Assembly (NCBI GenBank): GCA_026874595.1
Contig: CM049317.1
Coordinates: 15,372,882-15,436,881, forward strand
DNA from: Sipunculus nudus
Lineage: Eukaryota; Annelida; Sipuncula; Golfingiida; Sipunculidae
Direction of reading: 5' to 3'
Length of the DNA stretch: 64,000 nucleotides
A model generated the notes under the pieces. The model was given only the letters and a program-made list of their open reading frames with translations. It was not told where the DNA came from and did not search any database. Shown piece after piece: positions 38,837-49,869 of this stretch (within the stretch, counting starts at the first letter, position 1; the number at the start of each line of letters is the position of its first letter). The position numbers and the translations under genes are program-made.

Positions 38837-39845
38837 TATATCCATTTATACGCAAAATAAGCAAAATGAGGTGATGCATGGTGGACTACATTCTGGACTC
38901 CTAATTAAAACTTTACATTAATATGAATGATTTATCTGATTTATAAACCAATTTTCATGCATGTTCTCCAGTTAGTATGCAAATGCTAATTAATGCATTT
39001 ACATAGGAATTAGAATTAAAGTGCAGAGACATGAGCTGACAAGCAAGAAAGTAATCCTTTAGAATCAATGGCTTGTAATATGATTATACACTCAGAAAAA
39101 CATAAAAAGCTAACTGTTCTAGAAAAAAAAAGAAACAAAAAAATAAAAGCAGACAGATATCAGGCTATTTCCATATTTGGTTACTTCCTGTTTCTGTGAC
39201 TTCCTGTTTATGTGAAAGGAATGGGATAATTGGTGGCACCAACAAGGGACATTTCGACGGCTAGTCAAATAAAACATTGACAAAGCCTAAATCGAAAAAA
39301 AAAAAAGTCCCAAAAAAAGGGTGCGTTTCTGTATTATGAATCTGCATAGCAGATGTTCGTAAATACATTTCCTGATGCATGTTTGCAAGTACAACATCTC
39401 CTGCACCCTGGTTTCTTTTTGCTGCATTTACTTTGGTAAAAAGGCACATTTTCTCTTTTTATCATCAGCAGACTGGTGTAACAGCATCCACTGCTGAGTT
39501 TGATGATTTTCTTCTTCTGCATCAGTCAACCAGACTCCGCATCACTATATATATTTTTTATTCTGTCTATGATATGTTGCTTACCTGAGCGAGAAGAAAG
39601 GAAATAAATGTAATGAGAGGGGTAAATGTGTAGGGATGATCATGTTTGTGTTTAAACAGAGAAGAATATTCCAATTTCAACAGTGCTGCAAGCTAATTTA
39701 AAATGCTATCATGCAATCTCCTAATTTGAAATACGATTATCAGATTTTTTTTTTATTATGAGGGAGTGTTTTACATCTAACATTACCCTCCTAAAAAAGT
39801 CTTTTCATCAAATGATAGGTAAATGGTGGCACAACTGAATGAGAA
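38837..39845. other. Non-coding, nothing recognised
   Basis: AT-rich sequence. Overlapping short frames on both strands near 39261-39588 show no recognisable family. Confidence 0.45.
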
Positions 39846-39850
39846 CAGAG

Positions 39851-40033
39851 CACTATGTTATTATTATTATTCCACTGTAAAGCTATGTTATTATTATTAA
39901 TCCACTACAATGCTATGTTATTATTTTTATTCAACTGCAATTTAATGCTATGTTATTATTATTATTCTACAGCAATTTAATGCTATGTTATTATTATAAT
40001 TCCACTGCAATGCTATGTTATTATTATTATTCC
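39851..40033. repeat. 30-36-bp tandem repeat, 6 copies
   Basis: Copies of GCTATGTTATTATTATTATT plus CCACTGCAAT. Some units carry an extra TTTAAT insertion, which explains the two lengths. Confidence 0.9.
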
Positions 40034-40369
40034 CTTTCATTTGTGTGTTAAAATGTCACATTTTAGGCAAAGAAGGGTGATGATCTGTTGAACTACACTT
40101 CACAGGCAGTAAATGAAATCCTGTGAAAGACCCAAACACTTATGATGTATTAAGAGAAATACCCCAGTTCAGCTAGTTGTTGACAGGGGGCACTGATTAC
40201 TGCCTCCTTGTCCACTTAACCATCAGTATGCCTGAAGCAGTGTTTGGTATAATGTGGTGTAAACTAGTTATTTTCTCCAGTCTAAAGGCAAATTCTGTCA
40301 CAAAACCATTGGCTGAGAATTGTGAATTGCATGCATACTGACTTGGTCAGTCTAGTCTAGAGGGTTAAG

Positions 40370-41283
40370 GACACCATTCATCACTGGTCCTGGGATGCTG
40401 GAAAAGTTCCCACCTATAATGTGGAACACAAGTCTACAATGACCTTGAAAATCAAGGTCAGGATCACCAGTTTTCAAACATGTCAGAGATCTTGAACAAA
40501 TTTTGAGGGGAGAAAATAACAACAAATGCAGTTCAGCAAAAGTTATGGGGTTAACAATATTTCAACAAAAATCCCATAATCCCAAAGATTTAATGTTGAA
40601 GATCAAGGTCACCAATTTTCAAACATGTCAGAGACCTTGAAAGAAATGATTTCTTTATCAAATTTGAGGTTAAAGATGCAGTACCTCAGAAGTTATAGGG
40701 TTAAAAAGAGTCCCTTGCTTTGGCAAATTTGACCTGGTAAGTCATGGTCAAGGTCACTTTTTTTTAACTTGGATTTTACTATGGATGTATCAAATTTAAT
40801 GAAAAAATATTAAGTACCGGTACTTCAAAAGTATCATGGTTCACAAAATTTAAATTATATAGATCACTCTCTTGTTAATTGGACGAGATGGCATTATAAA
40901 AGTGTATACAAAAAACAAGAAAATGCCTCCATTTTCCTCTACAGAACAAGAGCTATTCTAGATCTTAAAATAGTGAACCTGATCTTAAGACCAATCCATC
41001 CATCTCTCTTGAGATCTCCAAAGTTTTGTGTGATTTTCACCTAAATCAAATTAAGTCCAGTCAAGGTCACTCATCTTGTAATGGTCATGACCACATTTTA
41101 TAAAGACTGTCCTCTTACCTAAATCTATGCACTGGTAAAATTGAAAAATAAAGTCTGTGAAATATTATTTTAATAATTTTGCCCCCAAGTATTCTCCAAA
41201 TCAGCTGTTTATTGGAACTACTATGCTGAAACAATGGGCCTAGTATCACAGACTTTCAGTCTGGGGATACAATTAGAACATAT
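40370..41283 (+). mobile_element. Hairpin-terminated pearl-like element
   Basis: Three decayed internal units of about 150 bp carry AATCAAGGTCA, TTTCAAACATGTCAGAGA and an AAAGTTATGGGGTTAACA-like segment (near 40440, 40600 and 40745). The last section (41030-41270) is homologous to 36690-36906. It ends in a hairpin (GTATCACAGACT 41243-41254, loop TTC, AGTCTGGGGATAC 41258-41270) followed by AATTAG. No coding capacity. Confidence 0.7.
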
Positions 41284-41803
41284 CTCTCTGCCTGAGCCCA
41301 ATTAATATTCCACTCATAAACACACTGCCTACTAACAATGATTTAAGCATTACATTCAAATGAAATATTAAAGAAAAAATAATCATCTGCCTGATAAAAA
41401 GTCATCAACCGCAATATTCCATTAATGCAGCCAGTTAATGACAATGCTGGTAACCACAATATACTTACAAATCTGATTCCGCCATTTTGTTTATAAAGGA
41501 CTTTGTGATCATTTATCATATCACGATAAAATTGAATACTTTAATAAACATACCAGCATGGTGCGGCCAAACACCGTTGTCCTTCCCCCAAATTTGAACC
41601 TTTGTCTGTCCTCTGATATAGCCACACATGTAATCTACTTGGACAATAGGATCACCTGTGCACAATTTTGTGTGATGGCGCCAAAAGAATCCATATAAAA
41701 TAACACAATGTTTTATTCTCATTAGGGAATGAAGTTCCAGCTGGCTCAATTGTCTTTTTTTTGTGGCAGCCATGTTAATTTAATATAAATTAAATAACAC
41801 GTC
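41284..41803. other. Non-coding, nothing recognised
   Basis: Mixed-composition spacer. A minus-strand frame of 85 codons at 41516-41773 shows no known domain. Confidence 0.45.
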
Positions 41804-41854
41804 ATGTGTCAGGGACCCACAGGCACAGTGCCTGTGCTTTTAAGTGTAATTAAT

Positions 41855-42005
41855 ATACAGACACACATGTCTGCATATGTTTCTATGTATAAAAAGTATG
41901 TCTGTATGTGTATGTATGCAAACTTTCTGCTTGTACACGTGTTTGTTAGTATGTGTCAGTTATTTGTGTATGTTTGTCAATGTCTGTAAGTTTGTCTGTG
42001 TGTTT
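41855..42005. repeat. TGT/ATG-rich low-complexity sequence
   Basis: Irregular TGTATGTGTGTC repeats. They may be an eroded relative of the TTTGTCAG/CATGTCTGG array 400 bp downstream. Confidence 0.55.
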
Positions 42006-42415
42006 GCGCCTCTGCCTGCATCTGAGAATCCTCTCCTGTGGTCAATAAATCCTGATGTGACCTTCTTTTCACTTGTTTTGACATACCTTCTGAGTACAAC
42101 AGCAAAATAGAAGGGGGTTAAAATATATTCTACCTGGAGGTACCCCACATAAGGAAACAGTGTTGTTCACAGTGGATGCACAATTCTGAAACTTGTGTCC
42201 GAACATATTGCAAAACAACTAAAAGATGGTGCTAAGCATTCCACTTACAATCTATGTAAAAAAATGGAGAAATACCAAATTTAGTGATTTATGTATGCCT
42301 GGGAGTCATTTCACAAACTATTCTCTTCAACCTGGAGGGCAGGGGGATGGGGATAAAACGGTTTCGCACACCAGATAGTTCATATCAGGATTTCTTTGTA
42401 ATCAATTACAGGTGA

Positions 42416-42935
42416 TTGTCAAGTTTCAGCATGTCTGGTTGTGTTTGTCAGTTTGTTAACATATTTGGTTGTTTATTTTCAGTGTGTCAGCATGTCTGGT
42501 TGTTTTGTCAGTTTGTCAAAATATCTGGTTGTTTTTGTCAGTTTGTCAGCATGTCTGGTTGTGTTTGTCTGTGTCAACATGTCTGGTTGTTTCTGTCAGT
42601 TTGTCAGCATGTCTGGTTGTGTTTGTCTGTGTCAACATGTCTGGTTGTTTCTGTCAGTTTGTCAGCATGTCTGGTTGTGTTTGTCTGTGTCAACATGTGT
42701 GGTTGTTTCTGTCAGTTTGTCAGCATGTCTAATTGTGTTTGTCTATGTCAGCACTGCTGTGTTTGTTTGTCAGTTTGTCTGCCTGTCTAGTTATATTTGT
42801 CAGCAAGTTCTTCTTGTCTTTGTATTTGTTGAAGGTCAACTTGTGTTTGTCAGGGTCTGCAAGCAGTTGTCAATGTGTCTGTATGTGTTTGTCAGTGTCA
42901 TTTTCACTGGTTGTGATTTTATTCAGGGCCTGTAA
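42416..42935. repeat. 58-bp higher-order minisatellite (30+28)
   Basis: Centre repeats start at 42542, 42600 and 42658, an exact 58-bp period. Each contains two related half-units built on CA(G/A)CATGTCTGGTTGT and TTTGTCAG. The edges are more diverged half-units. All three plus-strand frames stay open and give Cys/Val-rich frames of up to 164 codons, which are artefacts. Confidence 0.93.
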
Positions 42936-42949
42936 TAAGTGGTAAGTTT

Positions 42950-44500
42950 TAAATGTCTAAAATGTGAAGTTTTCCATGTATTTAACTCATGTATTTAATT
43001 TGATTTTCAATCTGTATTTTGTCTGATATGGCACAACACTGTAAAAAGTATCTTCAAACCATTTAACAAGCTTACGGCTGTAATACTGGTTATAAGGCTG
43101 TTTTCCTTCAAGGTGCGTCTTATAGTAGTTCAGATTTTACATAGATAACATATTTCATAGATAATCTATTTCATAGATTTTACATATATAACCCACCTCA
43201 CAGAACCAAACACTCATCTTTATAACCAATGATGTGCCATTTATTTTCTTTTAATGAAAACACTTCTGCAGAATTTCAGGGATAGGTCTTTAGCCTAATT
43301 ATTGGTGGCAGAAGCAGTCTGAATGAAAGCAACTGTGAAATAAAGGTAACCGTGAATAATCCTGAAGTAATAACCTGTTGTTGTGTGATAAGTGCAACTA
43401 TGAAATTTATGAAACCATGGACCTTCAGCTCTGATGAAAATGATTTAACCATTAACCTGTGTCACACAGCGTAGTAAATATTACAATTTATAGTCAACCA
43501 TTACATCAGCTCAACAACGGTTATATATTAATGTGTACCTATAGTGGAGTAACAGCATTACACAACCAGGGCTTTTGTCCCTTCAAAGATTTGTAATATT
43601 TTAAAGAGTTATTACACCATTCACACAATATACTATCAAACTTACCTTAAAATCAATGTTTAAGGAACTTCATGTTCATTTCCTATGTGAAATATTTTAA
43701 CATTTGCCTCACTACCTTCTAATATAGACCACGCCAGTTTCTCACTTGCTGTGCACTACCAACATCCTTCACTTTTTTAACAATTATCAAAAAGGAGGAA
43801 TGGGTATTCAGTAACAAGCGAGATTAACCTCAGCCAGTTATCAGCGAGTCAAATTTCTCTCTGTTTTCACGAAACAAAAAAGCCAACCATAACAACCCTC
43901 AGGTTATTGAGTAGTCCGGAATGAACCTAGTATGTCAGAGATTTTAATGGTTCTGATTATTCTAGCGGATAAAACAGTTATTATAAACTAAAAATATTTG
44001 TAAATACACTCAGGGCTCCCCCAGGCTGATTTTCTACGATCACATTTCAGAAATCTACCCATAATCCTCAGAGATCAATTCAGTGGAATGTTAACCCTTG
44101 CAGCTACAAAAAAGTAATGACTACTTAGTGGCAGGTTTTTGTGCATTAAAATTCAAAGAAATATTTGATGAATTGTAACAAACCCTCAATTTCTCAACTG
44201 ACAAGCGTTATGCTCAATGGTAATTCAGAATGATTGGTCCCTTAATTACAGTCATTTTTGTCTATTTGGCCAACATGATCTGTAAAGAGCTCATCAGCCA
44301 GAATGATTCAGTTGTCTTGCTGTGCATTTTTTGCTGCATCTCTTTTTTATGAAGAATAGGTCTTGTAGATGGCACTGTCAGTCACATGAAGATGAAGGTT
44401 ACCTTATGACAAAGGTAATTTTGCTGTTATTTAACATGAGTTTTTAGGTTTACAAGCACAGGACTGCAGTATTTTAACCTGTTTACAGGTTAGTACACTT
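42950..44500. other. Non-coding; possible SINE-tail remnants
   Basis: 44345-44470 (TGGCACTGTC, ATGAAGATGAAGGTTACC) resembles the body/tail of the SINE at 34757-34930. It may be a headless, decayed copy on the minus strand. Nothing else recognised. Confidence 0.35.
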
Positions 44501-44542
44501 GGGTAGGTGTACTTCTACTTGAAATTTGTACTTAAGTACAGG

Positions 44543-44576
44543 ATGGTTTGCCTTTTCCGTGGTAAAGGCAAACCAT
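44543..44576. other. Perfect 13-bp hairpin
   Basis: ATGGTTTGCCTTT at 44543-44555 pairs with AAAGGCAAACCAT at 44564-44576 across an 8-nt loop. Related GCCTTTCC hairpins lie at 44954-44970 and 45366-45410. Confidence 0.85.
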
Positions 44577-44839
44577 TTTCGAATCTATTTGATAATGTTT
44601 TTCATGGCAATCTAAAGCGTTTTCTTACCATTTTGGACAAAGCATTTTGGATCAAGCTCAGGAGGTGGTTTCAAAACGTTTTCACCAATGTTTTATCTGC
44701 TTTGCTTAACTGTCATGTGAATGCCTGGAAAATTTTCAAAACAATTTGAAAACAATTTCTGCGTTATGCCCTTGTGAACCCACTAAAACGTTTTGACCAT
44801 ATCGCTTTGCAGAAATTGGTTTGAAAATGTTTGCCCTCT

Positions 44840-44928
44840 TTACTTGTACTCTTTTATACACCCTTTGTACTTGTACTCTTTTATACACCTTCTGTAATTG
44901 TACTTTTTTATACACCCTTTGTACTCAG
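44840..44928. repeat. 27-bp minisatellite, 3 copies (outlier block)
   Basis: Three units of GTACTTGTACTCTTTTATAC / ACCCTTT start at 44840, 44867 and 44894. They share period and the GTACTTGTACTC core with the large array starting 500 bp downstream, so this is a separated block of the same family. Confidence 0.88.
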
Positions 44929-45365
44929 GGATCATCCTACTTTCATATGTTCACCTTTCCGATGGAAAGGCATTAATACAGGTTTGCCTTTCTGCAAAAT
45001 ATCTTGCCTTTCCGCTAAAGATGCATCCTACAATCAAATATAACTTATCAAAGTCACACTCTCAGTGTTAACCTGATTCTGCCAGCCATCTCACATGCCA
45101 TCCAACATGAACTGAATGTTTTCAATAACAACACTGTTATACCAGAATCACTATGGTGCAGTAAAAATAAAAGGACAAAATAGGAGATGAGGGCTTCAAT
45201 GCCAGAAAACATAAGAAATTATAGACCATTTTTATAGGAAAATACAGGAAATATAGGTGGTCTGTGGAACATCACCTGCTAAATATTTTCTTTCTGTGTC
45301 ACTACGTATCAGCCACTAATGTGGACAACATCACCTTTTAAACAAATGGGTGTAAAATAAAAAAT

Positions 45366-45410
45366 GCCTTTCTGTGCACATTTTTGCCTGTCTGAGACGG
45401 GCAGAAAGGC
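45366..45410. other. Nested hairpin of GCCTTTCTG arms
   Basis: GCCTTTCTG (45366-45374) pairs with CAGAAAGGC (45402-45410). Inside, GCCTGTCT and AGACGGGC form a second imperfect stem. Confidence 0.7.
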
Positions 45411-45426
45411 CTTATTTTGCCCCCTG

Positions 45427-46320
45427 GTACTTGAGCCCTTTATAGACCCTCTGTACTTGTACTCAAGTAAAGACCCTCTGTACTTGTGATCAAGTGAATT
45501 CCCACTGTTCATAAACTCCCGTAAAGAACCTCTGAACTTGTGCTCAAGTAAAGATCCTCTTTACTGGTACTCAAGTGAAGACACTGTACTTGAACTTAAG
45601 TGAAGACCCTCTTAACTTGTACTTAAGAAAGACCCTCTGTACTTGTACTCAAGAAAGACCCTGTGTACTTGTACTCAATCAAAGACCCTCTGTACTTGTA
45701 CTCAAGAAAGACCCTCTGTACTTGTACTCAATCAAAGACCCTCTGTACTTATTCTTAATCAAAGACTCTGTACTTGTACTCAACAAAGACTCTCTGTACT
45801 TGTACTCAATCAAAGGCCCTTCGTACTTGTTTTCAATCAAAGACCCTCTGTACTTGTACTCAAGAAAGACCCTCTGTACTTGTACTCAATCAAAGACCCT
45901 CTGTACTTGTACTCAATCAAAGACCCTCTGTACTTGTACTCAATCAAAGACCCTCTATACTTGTACTCAATCAAAGACCCTCTGTACTTGTACTCAATCA
46001 AAGACCCTCTGTACTTGTACTCAATCAAAGACCCTCTGTACTTGTACTCAATCAAAGACCCTCTGTACTTGTACTCAATCAAAGACCCTCTGTACTTGTA
46101 CTCAATCAAAGACCCTCTGTACTTGTACTCAATCAAAGACTCTCTGTACTTGTTCTCAATCAAAGACTCTCTGTACTTGTTCTCAATCAAAGACTCTCTG
46201 TGCTTGTACTCAATCAAAGACCCCCCTGTGCCTAGACAGACCCCCCACCCTTCATGTATTTTGCAAAGATATACTGTACTTGTATTCAAGTAAAGACCTC
46301 AAGTACTTGTACTTGTATTT
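45427..46320. repeat. 27-bp minisatellite, about 33 copies
   Basis: Unit TCAATCAAAGACCCTCTGTA / CTTGTAC. Copies from about 45866 to 46140 are almost identical, while the edges are diverged and include 26-bp variants (TCAAGAAAG). Period 27 without internal stops keeps all three plus frames and one minus frame open. This yields frames of 294, 216, 153 and 150 codons with 9-residue repeats (such as QSKTLCTCT) that should not be annotated as proteins. Confidence 0.96.
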
Positions 46321-46524
46321 GTCAATGAACCTGTACATAGGTCATCTGTTATTGATACAACCCTATAATGTTGAGGATTTCCCCATTCAGTCTTTGCGGC
46401 TGAGATGGACATCAACACAACACCTTGCAATGTTTGCTATGCTAACTACAATCATATGATCCTGCACAAATTCCCAGCGATTTGCTAAAGACCGTGTTCT
46501 CCAAACATCTGCTGATAAAAACAC

Positions 46525-46828
46525 TCATTCATTTTGCTCTCCTCATTTTGCTCTCATTTTTATTTAGCAGCATACCTTAATTTGGCTTTCAGGTACATAA
46601 TGGTACACTTTTCTTTTTATTCTCAGTTACCCTTTGCACTACATAAATCTTTTGTCATGTTCATTTTGCTCCAAGTTTCATTAAGTTCTCAGGTTCATTT
46701 TGTTCTCAGGTTCATTTTGCTTTCAAGTTCATTTAACTCATGTTCATTTTGCTCTCAATATCCTTTTGCTTTAAAGGTCATTTTGTTCTGTTACACTTTG
46801 CTCCAAGATTCATTTTGCCATGATTCTT
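46525..46828. repeat. 17-bp minisatellite (TTCATTTTGCTCTCAGG)
   Basis: About fifteen diverged copies of TTCATTTTGCTCTCAGG with insertions of a few bases between units. Confidence 0.85.
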
Positions 46829-47353
46829 AATTTTCCTCTCAGCTTCACTATACCCATAGTTTCACTTTGTCTGAAACTGTGTTCTCAGGAGTAAAGTTCC
46901 TTCCCTAATTCCCAATTCAACCACTTTTTCTGTGCACCTCAGTTTCATAATGGAAAACGACAAACATAATTTGAGATATGATGAAAATTGAAATACACCT
47001 GACAAAGTATGATATATATGGTTTAAATGCGCAATATTGTATTACATCTTTGAGAACCACCAGATTAGCTTTCACAAACAATTTAATTATGTAATGTATG
47101 ATATTTACGAAAAAAAATACCTTTACAACATCCGAGTCAATTAACCAGCTGGGTTCAGCATGTTACATGAAACCAGCTGTGCAGCTAATGTTTTGTTACA
47201 TAGCAAATGAGTTCTATTGTTCTATACTGTTATACTGTATCATACTTGACTAAAATTAATTGATCTTTTTTGTCTAGCTTCTGTGCTGATTGCATCTGGG
47301 ATGTGATGCTGATTTATGCCCAAACCATGACATAGAAGGTACACACCTGTGTG
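46829..47353. other. Non-coding, nothing recognised
   Basis: AT-rich spacer before the inverted-repeat element. Confidence 0.5.
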
Positions 47354-47602
47354 TATAGTCTTTCCCAGTACCCGTGTCCGCATGTTTTCCGGGATAATTT
47401 TTCATACAAGTAAAGCAGTGTAAACCTTTCTTGTCCACTGGTTGCAGGAGCTATTCCGCCGACTACCTGTGTAAAAAGTAATGCCTTACCTTGCCTTGAT
47501 TTTATATGAGACGAATAATTCAAAATATGACGAACCAAGTTACAGCATTTACGACTTATTCCTTGCCTGAGAAACTGATAATAAACAAGAAAGTCAAACT
47601 TA

Positions 47603-47661
47603 TGACGTCATTCAATTGAAGATGACACGCATGCGATCACTGTGACGTCTTTGTGACGTCA
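47603..47661. promoter_or_regulatory. CRE cluster (TGACGTCA x2 plus one variant)
   Basis: Palindromic TGACGTCA sites at 47603-47610 and 47654-47661 and a TGACGTCT variant at 47643-47650. They lie within 60 bp in the loop of the inverted-repeat element, about 40 bp before an ATG. CREB/ATF binding is inferred from the motif only. Confidence 0.45.
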
Positions 47662-47696
47662 CTGTTGTCTAACAAACACCAAACGCAGCCATAGAC

Positions 47697-47774
47697 ATGG
47701 AAAGTGTATCATGGAGGAATGTACTGCCCAGCAGTGCCGGGAAGATGCCTGCCACGGTATTTCAGCATAAATAA
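47697..47774 (+). CDS. Possible short ORF or first exon downstream of CREs
   Basis: ATG in a good context (GACATGG) opens a 25-codon frame (MESVSWRNVLPSSAGKMPAT and onward) ending in TAA. It lies directly after the CRE cluster in the loop of the inverted-repeat element. It could be a first exon using an internal GT (ACG-GTATTT), a small peptide, or nothing. No homology recognised. Confidence 0.2.
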   Translation: MESVSWRNVLPSSAGKMPATVFQHK

Positions 47775-48069
47775 CGCAATAGAGTCGCAAAGTAAATAAG
47801 TATATCATGATATATAACTACTTTACACCAAATCGGCGGAATATCTGTTTATCTACTTCAGGCCAAAGGACATTTTTAAAGAATATTCTGAAAATAATCA
47901 AAGCGAAAAAACATGCGGACACGGGTACTGGGACTGACTATACCTAAATACAAGTTTCGAGATATAATAAAGATTAAAGCAGTTTGACATGCACCCACCA
48001 TTAACATATCATTTTAAAACCAAATAAAAAACAAAAACAGACACAGGTGTATATGACAGTCTCTGTCTC

Positions 48070-48098
48070 CCATTCCTTTTTTTTCTTTTTTTTTCTTT
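48070..48098. repeat. Poly-T/CT tract
   Basis: Pyrimidine run of T with occasional C. Confidence 0.85.
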
Positions 48099-49850
48099 AT
48101 GTTATCATAACAGACTCAGTTCAGGCAGAGTACTAAGTGCAGACTGTCTGAAAATGGGGTGTCTGCCATTTTCTGCTCTTAATTTCCTTATAAATGTGGA
48201 GGATCTGAGTTAAAGTATGGATTAAGAAAACAGAGGAAACATTCATCACACTTTTCACAGATGATAAATGTAATTTATGGTATAAAATAAAAACTTTCAT
48301 CATCATCATCACTGCTATCATCTTCATCATCATGAGCAAGGTATTTAATTAATATTCCGGTACAGGTGCCATATATGGTGGAGAACAAGGGTTGCAACAC
48401 TTCAAATTCATTTATTTTACTAGCTGTAAGTATAAAAGTACTGAAAATTACAAACTAATCTCCTTCAGTGAGTAGTACTGGTGTCCAGTTCTGTTGAAAA
48501 CGACATATCTTTTGTGACTGGATAAATAACGTCTGTGAGCAGCTTTATAATGACAAACATTGGAAAAAGGCTGTTGATTATAAATACCATGTAGAAAATT
48601 ACAGGCAATAAATACTGTGAGATGCATTGTTAGTCAGCTGATAAAAGGTAATGGTGGCATGGTATTTTTGTAAAAATAAATATATACATACTTTCTGATA
48701 AAATATCCATTTTCATATAAAAATTCAGTCTTGCAACATGGAACTTTCTTTAAATTCTAGGGATTTCTGACAGTTTTTCTTGATGTAGCTTTGCTTCTTA
48801 ATGTTCATTTAAATGTTTCTCCTCTTATTCACCCCAAAAATATATATGGCAAATAAAAGAAAACGGGAAAGAACACAGGGTCTCATATTCCAATGAAAGT
48901 AACTGAGAGTGCCACGTAATACCTGATAAAACATCTCGACTGTGGTCTTCAGTTAAATCTCATCTAAAAAATGAAACCTTGTAAAATCTCTTAAAAAAAG
49001 CACACCTGCTTCTCTTCCTGGATTGATGGAAAACTGCAGATTATTTTAACCTTCCCCAGACATAGAGATGACTATATAAACTATCTGCTCTGTATTAAAT
49101 ATAACCTATCCCCTTACACCAAGCAGTCCAGGTGTCACTGGTAGACCAATCCCTCTGTATTTTTATCTGTAAAGAAAGTGTATCTGTCACAACTGTACAA
49201 AATGAATGGTAATTATATCAGTATCAGTTTAACATAATGTTTTATGTAAAAGAGTACGGAATAGAACATAAACACACAAAGGCAAAGAAAACTCTGAAGA
49301 CAGACAGCCTCTATCATGCAGCCCTGAGAGAAAAAAAAAACATTTTTTAAGGTTTGGGTAATGCCAAATAGATGGCACCATCTACAAATAAAGACAGCTA
49401 TACAATATAAAATAATATATAATTAAGAAATTTCTAACATATTTTTATCTTCTTCTCAAAAATTTCCTTTGAAAATTCAAATAATCCAAATTTTCAATAC
49501 CATGTGAATGTTGATTTCCTTAAATTTTGCAAAAACATAAGTTTTTTTTCCAGAAAATTACCCCCCCCCCCCCATACCTTAGAAACACAACATTAACATG
49601 AACATGATTTGGTGAAAACATTTGCTTATATCAAGAAGACAAAGTACAATAATTGTAATGACTAGGTCCTGGAACAGTCTTTTTCCATATGCAGATGACC
49701 AACTCTCAATCCTCATTAAACTAGAATACAGGCAGTCAACAAGTGACTATGTGTATCAGCCATATCACAGAGGCATGGGTAAGTAAGGCATCAAATGTTC
49801 CTGACCTGACATGACTCCAAATTTGGGGCATCAGTGATGCAAATTTAACT
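48099..49850. other. Non-coding, nothing recognised
   Basis: Includes a CATCATCAT tract at 48299-48333 and a poly-C run at 49561-49573. A short segment at 49350-49400 (GATGGCACCATCTAC) may be a SINE-tail fragment. Confidence 0.45.
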
Positions 49851-49869
49851 CCTCAAATATGTGCAATTT

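Larger units (their letters stand above)
47354..47942. mobile_element. 590-bp inverted-repeat (MITE-like) element
   Basis: The left end (47354-47388, TATAGTC then CCCAGTACCCGTGTCCGCAT) and the right end (47908-47942) are reverse complements over 35 bp with two mismatches. Weaker inverted similarity continues inward to about 47485 and 47815, including ATTCCGCCGA on the left and TCGGCGGAAT on the right. The arms are thus about 130 bp, and TA or TATA may be the target duplication. The loop holds non-AT-rich sequence with CRE motifs and a short reading frame. No transposase. The 74-codon minus-strand frame at 47314-47538 lies in the left arm and resembles nothing known. Confidence 0.7.

Noticed and set aside
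42441-42935. Cys/Val-rich frames resembling membrane or cysteine-rich peptides
   Set aside because: All three plus frames of the 58-bp array are open and equivalent; low-complexity translation only.
45575-46459. 294-codon frame with repeated QSKTLCTCT
   Set aside because: Generated by the 27-bp satellite; other frames of the same array are equally open.
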